In this document: piece by piece, positions 1 through 11,771 of the stretch
How positions within the stretch are numbered: position 1 is the first letter of the stretch
Layout of the letters: every line of letters begins with the position of its first letter
Origin: Ciona savignyi
Lineage: Eukaryota > Chordata > Ascidiacea > Phlebobranchia > Cionidae
DNA: 64,000 nucleotides
Direction of reading: 5' to 3'
Assembly: GCA_000149265.1 (NCBI GenBank)
Contig: CH002813.1
Span: 240,123 to 304,122, forward strand
Translations under genes and position numbers: made by a program
Notes under the pieces: model-generated
What the model was told of the DNA's origin: nothing
Databases searched by the model: none
Seen by the model: the letters and a program-made list of their open reading frames with translations, nothing else

Positions 1-1524
1 CCAGCTTACCGAAAAGTGAAATCATCTACGCCTCAAACCCGACATTACTGGAGTTTATTCCCCAAGCTACGGCTGCACCAAGAAATCATTTATATAAAAA
101 CAGATACACTAACTCAACCTGGAGTAGAAGTGGAACGAGTGCTGTGGTACCGGCAAGCTTTGGTACACGAAACTATAGCCTCACTACACGACCAACAACA
201 TGGTGGGGCTCATTTAGGTGTGCAGAAAACTACCTCTAAAGTGGCAGAACGATTTTATTGGCCCAATTGGAGAAAGTCCGTCGAAGACTTTTGCAGGAAA
301 TGTTATCAATGCATTCTTAACAAGAAACCAACGACCACTATTCGTGCACCACTGAAACCATCCAACGAAATGAAACCAATGCAAAGAATCGAAATTGACG
401 TTTTGGGACCTTTACCCCTAACACGAAATGGTCATCAATACATATTGGTGGCCTGTGACATCTTTACCAAATACGTGAGAGCTTGGTCAATGCGAAACCA
501 ATCAGCAGCTGAAACTGCGAGTTTACTCTTTCACCGTTGGTTTACTGTGCATGGCGTGCCAGATGTAATACATTCGGACCGTGGTGGAAATTTCGAAAGC
601 AAACTTTTCGAAGAATTGCTTCGGCTAATGGGGAGCAAGAAATCCCGCACAACAGCTTATCATCCAGCCGGGAACGGCGGAGTTGAACGGAACAACAGAA
701 CAATTATGTCGATGTTAAGGAACTACGTTCAACGTGACGAAAGAAGGTGGGATGAAGCCCTACCCGCGGTAATTGCATCTTACAATGCCAGTCGCCATGA
801 AAGTACCGGTATCTCCCCACACTACCTTTTAACGGGTCGCCAGCTCCGACTACCAGCAGATTTATTGACCAAGGATCCAACAGTGAAAGAAAACACATCC
901 CATTGGGTGCAGTTGGAAGGCTTGCGCAATCGACTCTTGTTGGCAGAAGAGGTTGTCAGAGAAACTCTCCATGAACAACGAGCTAGAATGGAGAAAACTT
1001 ATAACACAAAACAATTTGGTCCACCAATTGAGGTCGGTGATACCGTTGTATTAACAAATCCAGTAATTAAAGAGGGAAAGTGTAGAAAGTTTAACCTACC
1101 GTACAAGGGCCCCTACACCGTGGTGGAAAAACAGGGAGACTTAAATTATATCATTCACGACAAGTCTGGTAACGCCCAACTGGTCCATTATAATCGTCTA
1201 AAACTTTGCAGGGATATCAACATAGGTTCCAACGAGAAACAGAACAACACCCCATCAGAGGACGACCACATTACACCCGTGGTGACACAAAGATATTCAC
1301 CAGTACGGATCGTACCAGCAAGCACAGCACCGATGATGACGATGGAAGAACCGCCACAAGCAAACCCATTAGAAATAGATGGGGCGAATCTGTTAAACCC
1401 CGATGTGGCGGTAGGAAATACATACAGAGGACGTCTCAGAAGTACGACGAGACGCCCAACTTATTACCCCGATGAGGAAAGAACACTAAGCCCCGTTACC
1501 CCCCTCGAGAACACTCGAAACTGA
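1..1524 (+). CDS. Ty3/gypsy Pol, integrase region (partial at 5' end)
   Basis: Open from base 1 to a TGA at 1522-1524, so the true start lies outside the window. Counting from the first Met (position 16), an HHCC zinc-binding domain is seen at H62, H66, C93 and C96. The DDE core has D128 (in EIDVLGPLP), D188 (in HSDRGGNF) and E224 (in GGVERNN), with 35 residues between the last two as in D,D-35-E integrases. A GPY/F module follows near residue 370 (GPYTVVEKQGD). The enzyme inserts the cDNA of the element into chromosomal DNA. The last 100 or so residues are low-complexity and variable, as in other gypsy Pol tails. The frame is unbroken, so the element may be fairly young. Upstream RT and RNase H are off the window. 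Confidence 0.9.
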   Translation, partial: PAYRKVKSSTPQTRHYWSLFPKLRLHQEIIYIKTDTLTQPGVEVERVLWYRQALVHETIASLHDQQHGGAHLGVQKTTSKVAERFYWPNWRKSVEDFCRKCYQCILNKKPTTTIRAPLKPSNEMKPMQRIEIDVLGPLPLTRNGHQYILVACDIFTKYVRAWSMRNQSAAETASLLFHRWFTVHGVPDVIHSDRGGNFESKLFEELLRLMGSKKSRTTAYHPAGNGGVERNNRTIMSMLRNYVQRDERRWDEALPAVIASYNASRHESTGISPHYLLTGRQLRLPADLLTKDPTVKENTSHWVQLEGLRNRLLLAEEVVRETLHEQRARMEKTYNTKQFGPPIEVGDTVVLTNPVIKEGKCRKFNLPYKGPYTVVEKQGDLNYIIHDKSGNAQLVHYNRLKLCRDINIGSNEKQNNTPSEDDHITPVVTQRYSPVRIVPASTAPMMTMEEPPQANPLEIDGANLLNPDVAVGNTYRGRLRSTTRRPTYYPDEERTLSPVTPLENTRN

Positions 1525-1558
1525 CACGCGGAATACCCACAGGAGTGGGTCAGAATTT

Positions 1559-1569
1559 GGTCGGGGGAG
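1559..1569 (+). other. Polypurine tract
   Basis: GGTCGGGGGAG directly before the TGTAACG start of the LTR. A purine run here primes plus-strand synthesis in LTR elements. Assigned by position and composition only. Confidence 0.6.
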
Positions 1570-2080
1570 TGTAACGCGCACGGGGGCTCGTTTGTTTTGT
1601 TATGATTTTATACACTCTTATATGTCTTTTACACATTTTTATACACTTTTAACAACACCCTTTTATACAATTTAAATACACTGTTTTACGTCTTTTGTTT
1701 GTCCCCTTTTATTTTACACGAGTTTACACCTTTTGCACCTTTTAATCATTTAATCATTTTTATCTTGCTGGACTAGTTTTACACGCACGTTTTTATCTCT
1801 CGGGGTATTCGAGTAATCAACGCTAGGTGCTGTGCTAATTAACGTGATGTCTTTGAATTTACGCTTCTAAAAATCAGTTCTCTCTTGGCTTTTAAACCGT
1901 GCAGACTTGTTTTTAATTGCTGATCTTTTTATTAGTCGCATTAGTGTTTTGTAAACTGTAGTATTTTTATAAAGCGAAAAACGTTGCAAGCCCTCGTAAT
2001 TGGTCCAACGGTAGGCCGTTAAGACAGCGTCTTGAGAAACCATAGAAATTCTGTAACAGTAATTCATTCATTTCATTACA
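1570..2080 (+). repeat. 3' LTR of the gypsy element, about 511 bp
   Basis: Starts TGTAACGCGC and ends TTCATTACA, so the short inverted ends TGTAA/TTACA agree. The left border follows the purine tract directly. The interior is T-rich and holds no gene. The right border rests on the inverted ends alone, because the 5' LTR is outside the window. Confidence 0.7.
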
Positions 2081-3511
2081 CATTTCTCGCACAATCAACC
2101 AAATAATTAAAACGGTTAATCATACAGGTAGTTAAGGGGGTGAATTAATTGGGCGAGGCTCATTTAAATACAGCACGATCCATATTAATTGGCTGGCTGC
2201 CAAACGTGTTTTTAACAAGCTCTATCGATCGACCGAATGGTAGGTTCATTACCATTGTGCCAAGCCAGGCGGTCACCGGTCATGGTTCTCCGACACTGAG
2301 AATTAAAATTCGATTTGATGAATGATAGAAAATAACGCAATTATTTTTGTGTTGAGAATTGTCCTTCTCGCCCGTTTTAGAATGCGTTCTCAGGTACAGA
2401 TCAAATTTCGTTTTGGCGTAGAATCCGCTTCACGGGTATTATGCATCTGTTAGTCGTATTTAAACATTCTATTTAGGAATGCAGGTTTGGAGAAAGGTAT
2501 TTGGCAAAACAAACGATTATTTTTAAAATTTTTATTGCTATTTTTAATGAAAGAGTTAATATTGGACTGCAAACCAGCTTGTGCATTATTCTAGCGTGCC
2601 AAATGACCATCCTCGCCCTCTAGTATCTTCTTTATTTAAATGTTTTAATTTAAAAGGGGGTGTATGTTGCAGATTAGAACACAGTTTGGTACCCTGCACT
2701 TTGTCTTGAAGTTGACCTTTACCTTCATTGCATATGCACCTTGATTTCCGCCTTGAGCACTTCCAAGCGTCAGGCTAATCGATCGAAAAAGTCTTACGAT
2801 TCAATGGAAAATAATTTTCTGAATACAAGTTTAATGTGAACCAAGGTAAGTACGTCTTTCACGTATACTTGGTAGATTGTTGTGGAATATCTATACATCA
2901 ATAGACCCGATGTTTATGCATTAAGTTATTTCTTCATGTATACAGTTGTTCAGAGAGCGATTGTAATAAATGTGCATTACGAAATACACAGTGTGTGTTA
3001 AAAATGTGAAAGGCAACTTTTGTTTGGTGCGTTCTCCCCTATTTCATAGCCTACATGCGGGGAAAAGGATAAACACGAAAGGGCAAAATAATGAACCCGA
3101 TGGGAATTTCAGCTGCGCACCGTCGCCGCCGCTCTAGAATGGAAGAAAATCTTTTTTCACTCGTTCTCATTCTTGCCTAAAATCACAACGCATGACGTGT
3201 TAGTTGTTAGTTGTACCTCAGTCTATGCGCAGTAACAAGCAGCATGTTGTAGTAATTTAAAGCAGCTCAGGTACTATCATGACCAGTCTCTGGGATGAAA
3301 CTTTTTTGTTCCATATTTGTTAATTGTATCCATAAAACTGCTTCCTATCTTATAACGCGGTGGTGCAGTGATTTTTCTCTTTAAATTTTCAACATATACT
3401 TACTCCCTTTTATAGCAGAAGCCGCTTAACAAGGCGTGATTTGCTCAGCTTAAAAATAGTCGTTGAATTTACCCGGTTGAGGTTCGCAAGAGACAGAAGA
3501 CAAGACGGAAA
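2081..3511. other. Intergenic, upstream of the C2-like gene
   Basis: No open frame with coding character on either strand. AT-rich sequence with a short GC-rich patch near 3115-3140. The segment must contain the promoter and 5' UTR of the gene that begins at 3512, but no clear TATA box or initiator could be fixed. Confidence 0.5.
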
Positions 3512-6500
3512 ATGTTGGACGCGACGATGGTGAAGTTTGCCGAGCCTATCGGACCTGGACAAATCGTTGACCGCAAGTCGTTGGTGACATTACCGTCCGG
3601 GTATGCAAAGGTAAGAAATGCTCGACGTTATTTCGTTTGTGGGCGAGTGTTTGACTGAATTTACTTTATAATCTCGGACTTCGTAGGACACGTACAAAGC
3701 ATGATAAACTGCGACAGAAAATATAGTTGTTTTTCAGAAAATATCGATTTCAAATCCGCCATAGACTTGCAAAACAAATTACCAACTGGTATCGACGTGG
3801 TTTGCTATGGGGGAGCAAGTACCACACGCCTGCTATTGTATGCGATTATATAATTGCGGTAAAAATGCCGTTCAGGCCACTTTCTTTCGCACAAAACGTC
3901 TCCCAGACTTCTTTTGTGCAACTTAATATTAATGTTGTTGTGCGAATATAATGACAATTTTAGGCAATTTAAATATAAAATATGTTTATTGCAAAGTTTT
4001 TACGGACCAAACATTGCAAAAAGAGTACAAAAAATAAGACTTATTATTTTCTATTGCCTTTCACTAGTGACCCCAAGTTACCCTTTTGTGCTATGTTATC
4101 AAGCGGCCTGTTAGGTGTTGTGCGAGGTCACGCTTGTTATCACTTTCCAAGAACTTTGTATTTCATGATTAATTACGCGAAGCAAATACAAAAAAAAACA
4201 ATCACTAAAATTTGGTGGTGGGATGACTTAAATGATTATTTTAGTGTTTACTGCGCTAAGTGAGTTATATCCACCCCCCCCATATACAATTTCTCAATGG
4301 CATATTTTAAGTATGATGTTTTATACACACTGTTAAAGAGCGCTCGGTTACACAAGATGTGCGCCCCGTGTGTTTATTCCACCATTGTCGATTAAAAGTG
4401 GCTTCGGCGTCCACCCCTGCGCTCAATGGCAGATCGAACAAATTGAGCAATTTTTGTGTCGAAATTGGACGTTCTAATGAGCTCGCTAAGAAATAATCAA
4501 ATGGAAGATCCTGGAATGATTGGAGGCCACGGCTGCGTGCGCGGAGCACGGTTTGCCTCCCCGAGATCCACTAATCGATGCGGCGCCCATGAATAATACA
4601 TGTGATTTGTCTCTACGACCAACCCTCGCGACAAAATGATAAAATAATTTGCTTCAATCAGTTCCCCAGTACAAGCAATTTACAAATGTAAGTCCGATGC
4701 ACCAACACGGTTTTGCATAATAGTATCAGACGAACGCAATGTTGAAACTGCATGCAACCAATATAGTTGCGTTTAATATTAAAACGTATATTTTATTTTC
4801 GTATGTTTTATTCCAATTTCACTTGAACAATATTATGTGCTTTTTCATCAAGAAAACGGAATAAAGTAGCGGTTCAAATATTATTAAGATAAACTGTTTT
4901 TTTTTGCTTTTTTATTTATAACAAAATAAACAAACCAAAAAACTTGAGTAAACAAAAGTGTTTTGCGTTGTTACTGATTTGCGTATATGTTATGTTTTGG
5001 CTCCGATTATGCGGAAATTCTTTGTAATAAGCCCCATTATTGTAAAAGGAAATAATTTGCAGGGTTGTAATAGTTACCCAACACAATAATAAACTAATTC
5101 TTGTGATTTCGTACAGCTTGTTCGGCTTCTAAATTATTCTGGTTGTCGCCAAATCAAAATCCAATAATTCCGCCACGATAAAATTAGTTTCCCATTAGCA
5201 TCGCGTGATTATTTTGAAGCAGAAAATCAGTAAAAGGTCAAATAAAAATTGAAGCTGGTTCAGTACATATTAGTAATTTGGAAGTTTAAATTGAAAGTTG
5301 TTTTCAGGTAATTTGCTTATTCTAACTCTTTGTTTATTCGTCCCCCAGGTGCTGATGTCTAAAGCTGGTTCTGAGATCTCAGTACGAGTTCTAACCTTCC
5401 AGGAAAAGTATAACACAAAGAGCAGCACATTCAGTAAGTTGGGGTGTATTTGATATTCATCGCTTGGGTCGATTTTTTATCCTATAAAGTGGCGAATTAA
5501 AGAATATAATTAAAAAATCCCCCAAGAAAAAAGTTGGGATTTGTATGATGAAGCAAATATAACGCTTATTAGTTTAAAAGGTTGCGCGATATTATTTTGT
5601 CCGATTTGGCTACATATTTTTTTCTCAAAACGTGTAGGAAGAGACTAACCATGTTATAACCGCGTAAATGAGAAAGAATTTTCTCACGAGCAATCGTCAG
5701 ATTACCTCGTATCAACTGTCACCGGAGGTATTGCGTTTTTTGTTAGTTTTCAAAGACATTCCAACTATTTTTAACCCGACAACCTAGTGAGTTTAACGAA
5801 TATCTGTTGATTATACAATGATAACATCATCGTGTTTCCACAGAAACCTCGATCAAAGTATATTTGGCGATCGGCCAGCAAGTAATAGAGGCGGAGGAAC
5901 GATCTATTCATGGGCACGAAGACAACGACGTGTCAGTTGCGAAAAAGCTGGTTCATGTCCTCGATAAAAGCAAGTTGAAGGCTGATTCAGAAAGCAGTGA
6001 GGTGTTACAGGTAAGAAACCCATTATGAACTCGGAAAATTTTCGTTGCATAAGGTATAGTCGGAAAAAAAAGAATTTGTAACTAATAAATTTCTTGTTAT
6101 TCCGGGCCTAATACATAATGAGTTATTTTAGATCCATATATTGTTTTCCTCTGGTTTGCAATTTTAGTTGAGAATTATCTATTTTGGTCAGTAAAATCAA
6201 TGAAGTGCAATTCTTAATTCTTACACAGTGAGGTGTCAGTTAACATATTATTGTGTTCAACGCAGGAAATAATCACAGAGTGCTATTTGGAGCAATGGCC
6301 AAATGCCAGCAAAAATTAAAAATAAATTCTAAAAAAACAATTTTGTCCTCACCGGTACTTAACATCGGACAAGGTTAAATGATGTATTTCTTTATTTTGT
6401 CTCTTAACATGGTGTACATGATCATTTAAACTCTGTCTTTGTGTGTGCATTTACCACGTGTAGATATTATCGCATTGCATTATTTATATATGCAATGAAA

Positions 6501-8913
6501 GTCTAGACCTTCAAAGTATATCAAACCGATTTCGCTGAAAGCTCGTGTAGCCTAAGAGAAATTCCATCCCATATCATATGCATGATCTAAATCAAGTAAT
6601 TGGCACTTTAAGTTCAATATTTCAATTCTTAAGTGGCAATAAGACACGGAAGAAATTCGTGAGATAGTTCTCAACCCGTTAATTTCGCCCCATACAAGAT
6701 AATTACATGACTTTTCCCAAGTGTATTGAGTCGAATTTAGCCCCGGGCGATGTTAAGAACTTAAGCTATGCGCATTAAATATTAGTTAAGTTTTTAAAAC
6801 GATTCTTATCGCTATGGCTTTTTTAACGAGGTTTTGCATAAATGTCTAATCACCCACCCATTTACCCAATGTACATATAGACAGGCTATAGATGTATGTA
6901 ACCGCTTATTTGTTATCTTTTTGCAATTATTTGCATTAATTATTTTTGTGTTCTTGTAGGTTTGTCTTTTTTCTGCAATTTCGGGAAGAGGAAAAGACCC
7001 CTTAGGAATGATCCATATCGCCTTCGGGGAAATCTACCGAATGTTGCCTGTCCAGTCGAACAAGTTTGTCACGTCAGCTTGGTATAAGGTAAGAAATTTA
7101 AATATCTTTGATTTACACATAAAACAGTGTTTTTTCCATTTTACCACGCTGAGTTTAGAACCCGCAATGTGCTCATGACTAATACCTTTTAATAGAAATC
7201 GTTGTTTCGAACTTGTTGACCATTCAGCCAATTTACCCGTTATTTAATTTCTCTCATTTCGTCGACAGGTCTTTCCCAACTCGTCCTTCGTCGCCGGTTT
7301 CCCTGTGATCGACCTCATTCCGCACGGTGTGAACCGATGCACGAAGCCAAGAGATTACAAATCCTTTCAGTTTCGAGTTATGAACTCGGAAAATTCCCCG
7401 AGATTTTATTCCATGTCATTCGACGGCAACGGCAATGATAAAAGTCCGCGCAATTCCACGCTATCTACACAGCAGTACAACAGATCCAAATCGTTGATCC
7501 GCTTAAAGAGATACACAAGTAGTATTGGCACGTTTATGAAGCTTATGCACCGTGGTAAAAATGAAACGTCAAACATATCGAGCAGCTACAATTTGTCGTC
7601 CTCTTTTGACGCTGGAAACGATAGTAGCGGCAGCAGTGGCAGCTCAAGTCCGCGAAGACCAAGTAAAGCGGATGAATCACATAATAACACAAAGCCGAGT
7701 CGAAGAGAAAGCTTCACCCAGAGTAGGTTGGTACGTACACTGTCTGTGTTGACCAGAATGAACAAAAGCTCGAGATCTGCACGGGAGGAGTTTCAGTCTC
7801 TCCACCAACTCTAAATCCATGAACCCGATAAAACAAACCTACAGAAGGTCAGAAGAGGTTATTTCCACCTCACCAGTTTTCCAGGAACTGTCGCCTATAT
7901 TCAGCCCGATCAATCGGGGCTCGTTCGTATTCACGCCTGTCGATAGCTATGAGAATGGTGGCATGACCGCGCAGTTGCGACATGTCAGCGCTAGCAGTGA
8001 TTGCATTCGTGAGGCAAACGACCGGCGGATAGCGTACAAGAACTCCGTTTCTGCACGGCAGTCATCAGTCGAGTCGGGATGTTCAGGCGGAGGTCAGTCC
8101 ATGAGCGATAACAGCTCGGGGATTCACTCATTAACCTGGAGCGATAAACCACCCGCTACTCCCCGCAAATCAAGATCGAAGTGCAAACTGCTAAAAACGA
8201 AGTTGCCATCGTCTGAAAAGAGCAAAGGAAAACTATCATTCAGAAACCTGGCCTCACCCGCTGTGGTTCCACCTGTTCCCACCGACACCGAAGCGTCTGA
8301 GAGGGAAGATAATGTTTATGCTGTACTCCTTTCGTTAAAGAACATGAGCAACCGAGACCTATCCCTCACCACCGGTAAGGATCAGACGAGTGGTGGCAAA
8401 CAAGACATTTTAAGTAATTCGAGTTGTACTCTGTCTTCCTGCTCCACCAACTCAGTTGGCGGAACGACTGGTCGAGCCAAAGTTGATATTCGAAGTCGAT
8501 CTGCACCTGTGGAAGCCGTCACGTGTAAACGGAAAGAAAATAGTCTTGATAAAAACGCGAATCTTCTGGTGAAACATCAAGCCCGTGGGAGACGCTTGAT
8601 TAAGCAGAAATCCAAGTGTCTACGTGACAACAAATTGGCTCAGCGTTTACGACACGTGTCGGCCAATTCGCCGCACATCACAGTGGATTGCCCCTCTGAT
8701 CACAGCGATAGAAGCGACAACAGTAATTCGAGCCCGACCATCCGCAGGGCGACAAGCGCGATGGAGGTCCGGTCGTTCCCACCCTCCCCTGACCTATTAC
8801 GCCCTCACGTGGGACACTACAGATCGAACAGTTTAAAGTCAGAGAGCGACGAAGAATATCATACCTGCAGCAGCGAGAGACATAGTCTTTGTGATCTGAC
8901 CGTCTTTTCTTAA
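3512..8913 (+). CDS. C2-like domain protein with long Ser-rich tail (family not recognised; one frameshift)
   Basis: Five coding exons with GT/AG borders and matching phases: 3512-3610, 5349-5433, 5844-6010, 6960-7088 and 7269-8913. Exons 1-5 give a domain whose strand order resembles a C2 fold: ISVRVLTF, then TSIKVYLAIGQQV, and late LQVCLFSA, GRGKDPLGMIHIAF and SAWYKVFP. About 540 residues of polar, Ser/Arg/Lys-rich tail follow, with two copies of a RHVSA(S/N)S motif (near 7978 and 8653) that look like basophilic kinase sites. The frame of the first part of exon 5 ends at 7814, while the +1 frame is open from 7759 to 8913 with the same composition; one extra base near 7785-7800 would explain this (sequence error or real mutation). 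The total would be about 707 residues. C2 domains usually bind lipid; the role here is unknown. The C2 call is inference from pattern. Confidence 0.7.
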
Positions 8914-9216
8914 TCGAACGGCCAACCACGCGGGCAACCTAATCGATTGACATTTTAAGCACTATTCGTGCAGTATCCACATGTTCCAATTATTTCTTTA
9001 GTTCACATTTATTTTATTTTTTACCTTGGTGTTTGTAATTGACGTCACGAAATTGAAAAAGTGTTTTTGTTTTGGCAGTGTTTTAATTTCTGCAATTCCC
9101 GAGTCTGCTTATAAATTTGGAAACATCTTTTTTGGGGGCCGTGATCTTTGTAGTAAGAATGTGTTTATTCCTGTTGCTTTTCCCATGAAACTGTGATTAT
9201 TAAATTTGGCCGTGTA

Positions 9217-9222
9217 AATAAA
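9217..9222 (+). terminator. Poly(A) signal AATAAA of the C2-like gene
   Basis: Canonical AATAAA about 300 bp after the stop at 8911-8913, followed by CA-rich sequence. It is the first canonical hexamer I see downstream of the stop. Confidence 0.55.
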
Positions 9223-11771
9223 CACACACCGACGATACATATGGAATTTAATAGCGAAGTTGCGTGGCCTTGGAAGCTGCAAGTTCGGCTGAAACCTATA
9301 ACCAGATCAGAAACCGTTGCGACTCACAGGGGATAACCATTGACAGGCCAATTTACTTCTAGACAAATACCAATTAGGACATTGGCTGACCTGTAGCAAT
9401 TAAAATACACCAAGGAGGGTAGGAAGCAAAGATCGTACAATTCATATTGTAGAAAGACGTTGACAGACCACACAGCAAGCTGCTCATTAATATTCGCGTG
9501 GGAGAGGAACAGGTGTCGTCGTGTAACCAGAGCTATGGAAATGTGTTTTGATTTATTCAAGTATTTTCCTTCGTGTGCATGGTAAAGAAATTAAAGTGAA
9601 ATATAAATAATTTATACATAAACAGGAAGCAAATGCCAATAAGACAGTCATAACAACACCAGACAAAAAATCTGGAAAGTGTTACGAACCAACCACGGAC
9701 GAAGCAATATCTTTCCTTCAAACGTTTTACATAATGCTTGTTGTTGAAACTTGCAGAAAAACACCAAATACTCTGGTCGTCTAGTGCATTGTGGTTTATA
9801 AAGATATAGATTTAAATAGGTTAAGTTTATGATGAATTGTTCTATATTAGATTACCTTACCATCATATTTCGGGTATCGCAGCTGTCTAGTATGGTGTGT
9901 TGTGTGGACACGTTAGGACAGTTAGAAAAATAACTTTGGCTAAGAATTTTGCCCAATAGCACAAGCGACTAGCTATCTGCTGGTTTTGATTCGACAATTG
10001 TTCGGCTCTTTACTGACTTGCAAACACAAAATGCGGAAAAAAACTTTACAAGATGACTTGTCACAAATATAAGATGACTTGTTACAATAAGATGAAATCT
10101 TGAAATATAAATGTTGTCGCATCGCAACAATTCCGATCTACTCGGTCACATCAAACCACAGAACAGTGCGACCGCATATAACGATCGGCAGTAACCATTT
10201 TACGACTTAGACAACGAAGAGACAAAGGAAGTTGTTTAACTTGCCGGATATGGATAATAGTCTTATTTGGCACCATTGCCCTATCAGAGTCAAACTGTAA
10301 ATAAAACGATAAAAAAGTACTTACTCTCTACTGTTAGAATACAATACTATAAAAGGAAGTAGCCGCTATAATGCCGAGTGATGTACATTCAATCTTTCTG
10401 TAATGCTGTAGTCTTATTTTAGTTCATAAATGGTATTATTTCTTTGCACATGGCAGACCGCATCTAAGCCTAGAGAATTAATGGGCTGTACTGAAACATA
10501 AAAATAGGTAAGCCAACAATATGCAAAAGGAAATCTGCTGATTGCCTTGCACGGTTCTTCCAGTTATATCGTTAAATTTCCCACCGATTGACCTGATTAG
10601 TTAGTGCGTCGCCTTTCCGCCAAAGGAGTACAGGTTTAAAACTTGTCAATAGCTATAGGTTGTCCCCAGGCAAAGCACCCAAATGACATGACCTGAACCC
10701 AGTGGAACAATGGGTTACACAATATGGAAGAAACGTCTATTCTAAATCATATACAACAAACTTCAATAGCTTTAGTAACTAGGCGGGAGGCGCTAGGATA
10801 GTAACTAGGATCTGACGATTGACCATTTAATAAGCCCATTGGGTTTTCCCATTCGAGGTAATAAACATAATTATCCTATCATATTCAATTTCGAAACATT
10901 TGATTGTTTCATCAGTTAGTTTTGTAGGTGTATGTCATTTAACTTGGTTGTCCAACATAGATAAACATATTTACCTTCTTCTGATGCATCCTGCTGCGGT
11001 TTGTTGGGTGATTTTTACTATTGATTTTAACTTGAGATTTCCTGCTTTGGGAAATAACCGTGGCCGCGGGAAAATTGAATAGCGTCCGAAAAAAAAATCA
11101 AATTTACCATACTTTACTCGAAGTGTAAATTTACAAATCGTACCCACAATTATTAAATTGATTTATCCAATTAAAATTAAAACAGTAAAAAAATTATTTA
11201 TAAAATTATAATTTAAATATTAACTTAAATAAATAAGCGCTTACAAGATAATTTAAATAAAACAAAGCAAATACTAATGGGCACGATTTATAAATTTACA
11301 TTGTGCATAAACATTATAGCTTTATTGCTACCTTGTCATCTCTTTTTATTTTTGTTAAAACTAAAAAAAGGAATGAAGCTGTTTATTGAAATTAAGATTA
11401 AGAATTTGGTGTTTAGTAGGAGGGGGGGGGGGGACTCCAATCATAACTTTAAAACTAACTCTAATATACCCTAATCTTTATTTTAGTGTCTGTGCAGTTC
11501 CTCGCCTTCCCTTTTTTCCTCCGTTTAGCTTTTCCCGTCCTTGGTTGTTGGTTATTGGGGGGAGTTGGTTGTTTTTTTAGAATAGAGACACCAAGACAAA
11601 TTAACCCTTACTAGGTTCTCACTCTTAGAAATCATTATTTTATTTTGTGCTACCTACTATTTTTGTGTTAACATATTGTATATTTGTTATTTTGCAGTAA
11701 ATAGAATCAAATTTTTCTTCTTTAACTGGAAGAATAGCAACATCACAAGTGAAATATTCGAAAAGCGATCA
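9223..11771. other. Intergenic between the C2-like gene and MMS22L
   Basis: No convincing gene. Holds one SINE copy (10590-10885), an AT-rich stretch near 11095-11275, and a 12-base G run near 11421-11432. A possible splice acceptor (TATTTTGCAG, ending 11698) lies 73 bp before the first ATG of MMS22L and could join a non-coding exon or a trans-spliced leader; trans-splicing is known in Ciona but is not shown here. Confidence 0.5.
10590..10885 (+). repeat. tRNA-headed SINE, near full length
   Basis: Head GTTAGTGCGTCGCCTTTCC followed by a degenerate B-box-like GGTTTAAAACTT. The shared body comes next (TGAACCCAGTGGA, then a CTGACGATTGACC block, then TTGGGTTTTCCCATTC) and an AT-rich ATCCTATC tail. 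The same order recurs in many copies in this window. The tRNA-like head suggests Pol III origin. Confidence 0.7.

Larger units (their letters stand above)
1..2080 (+). mobile_element. Ty3/gypsy LTR retrotransposon, 3' part
   Basis: The left edge of the window cuts this element inside pol. What remains is the integrase end of pol, a short spacer with a purine tract (GGTCGGGGGAG, ending at 1569) and a complete 3' LTR that starts TGTAACG and ends ATTACA. The order INT, purine tract, LTR is the usual Ty3/gypsy order. No env frame lies between pol and LTR, unlike the second gypsy element at the right end of the window, so the two belong to different lineages. The 5' half and the target-site duplication cannot be judged. 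Confidence 0.88.
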
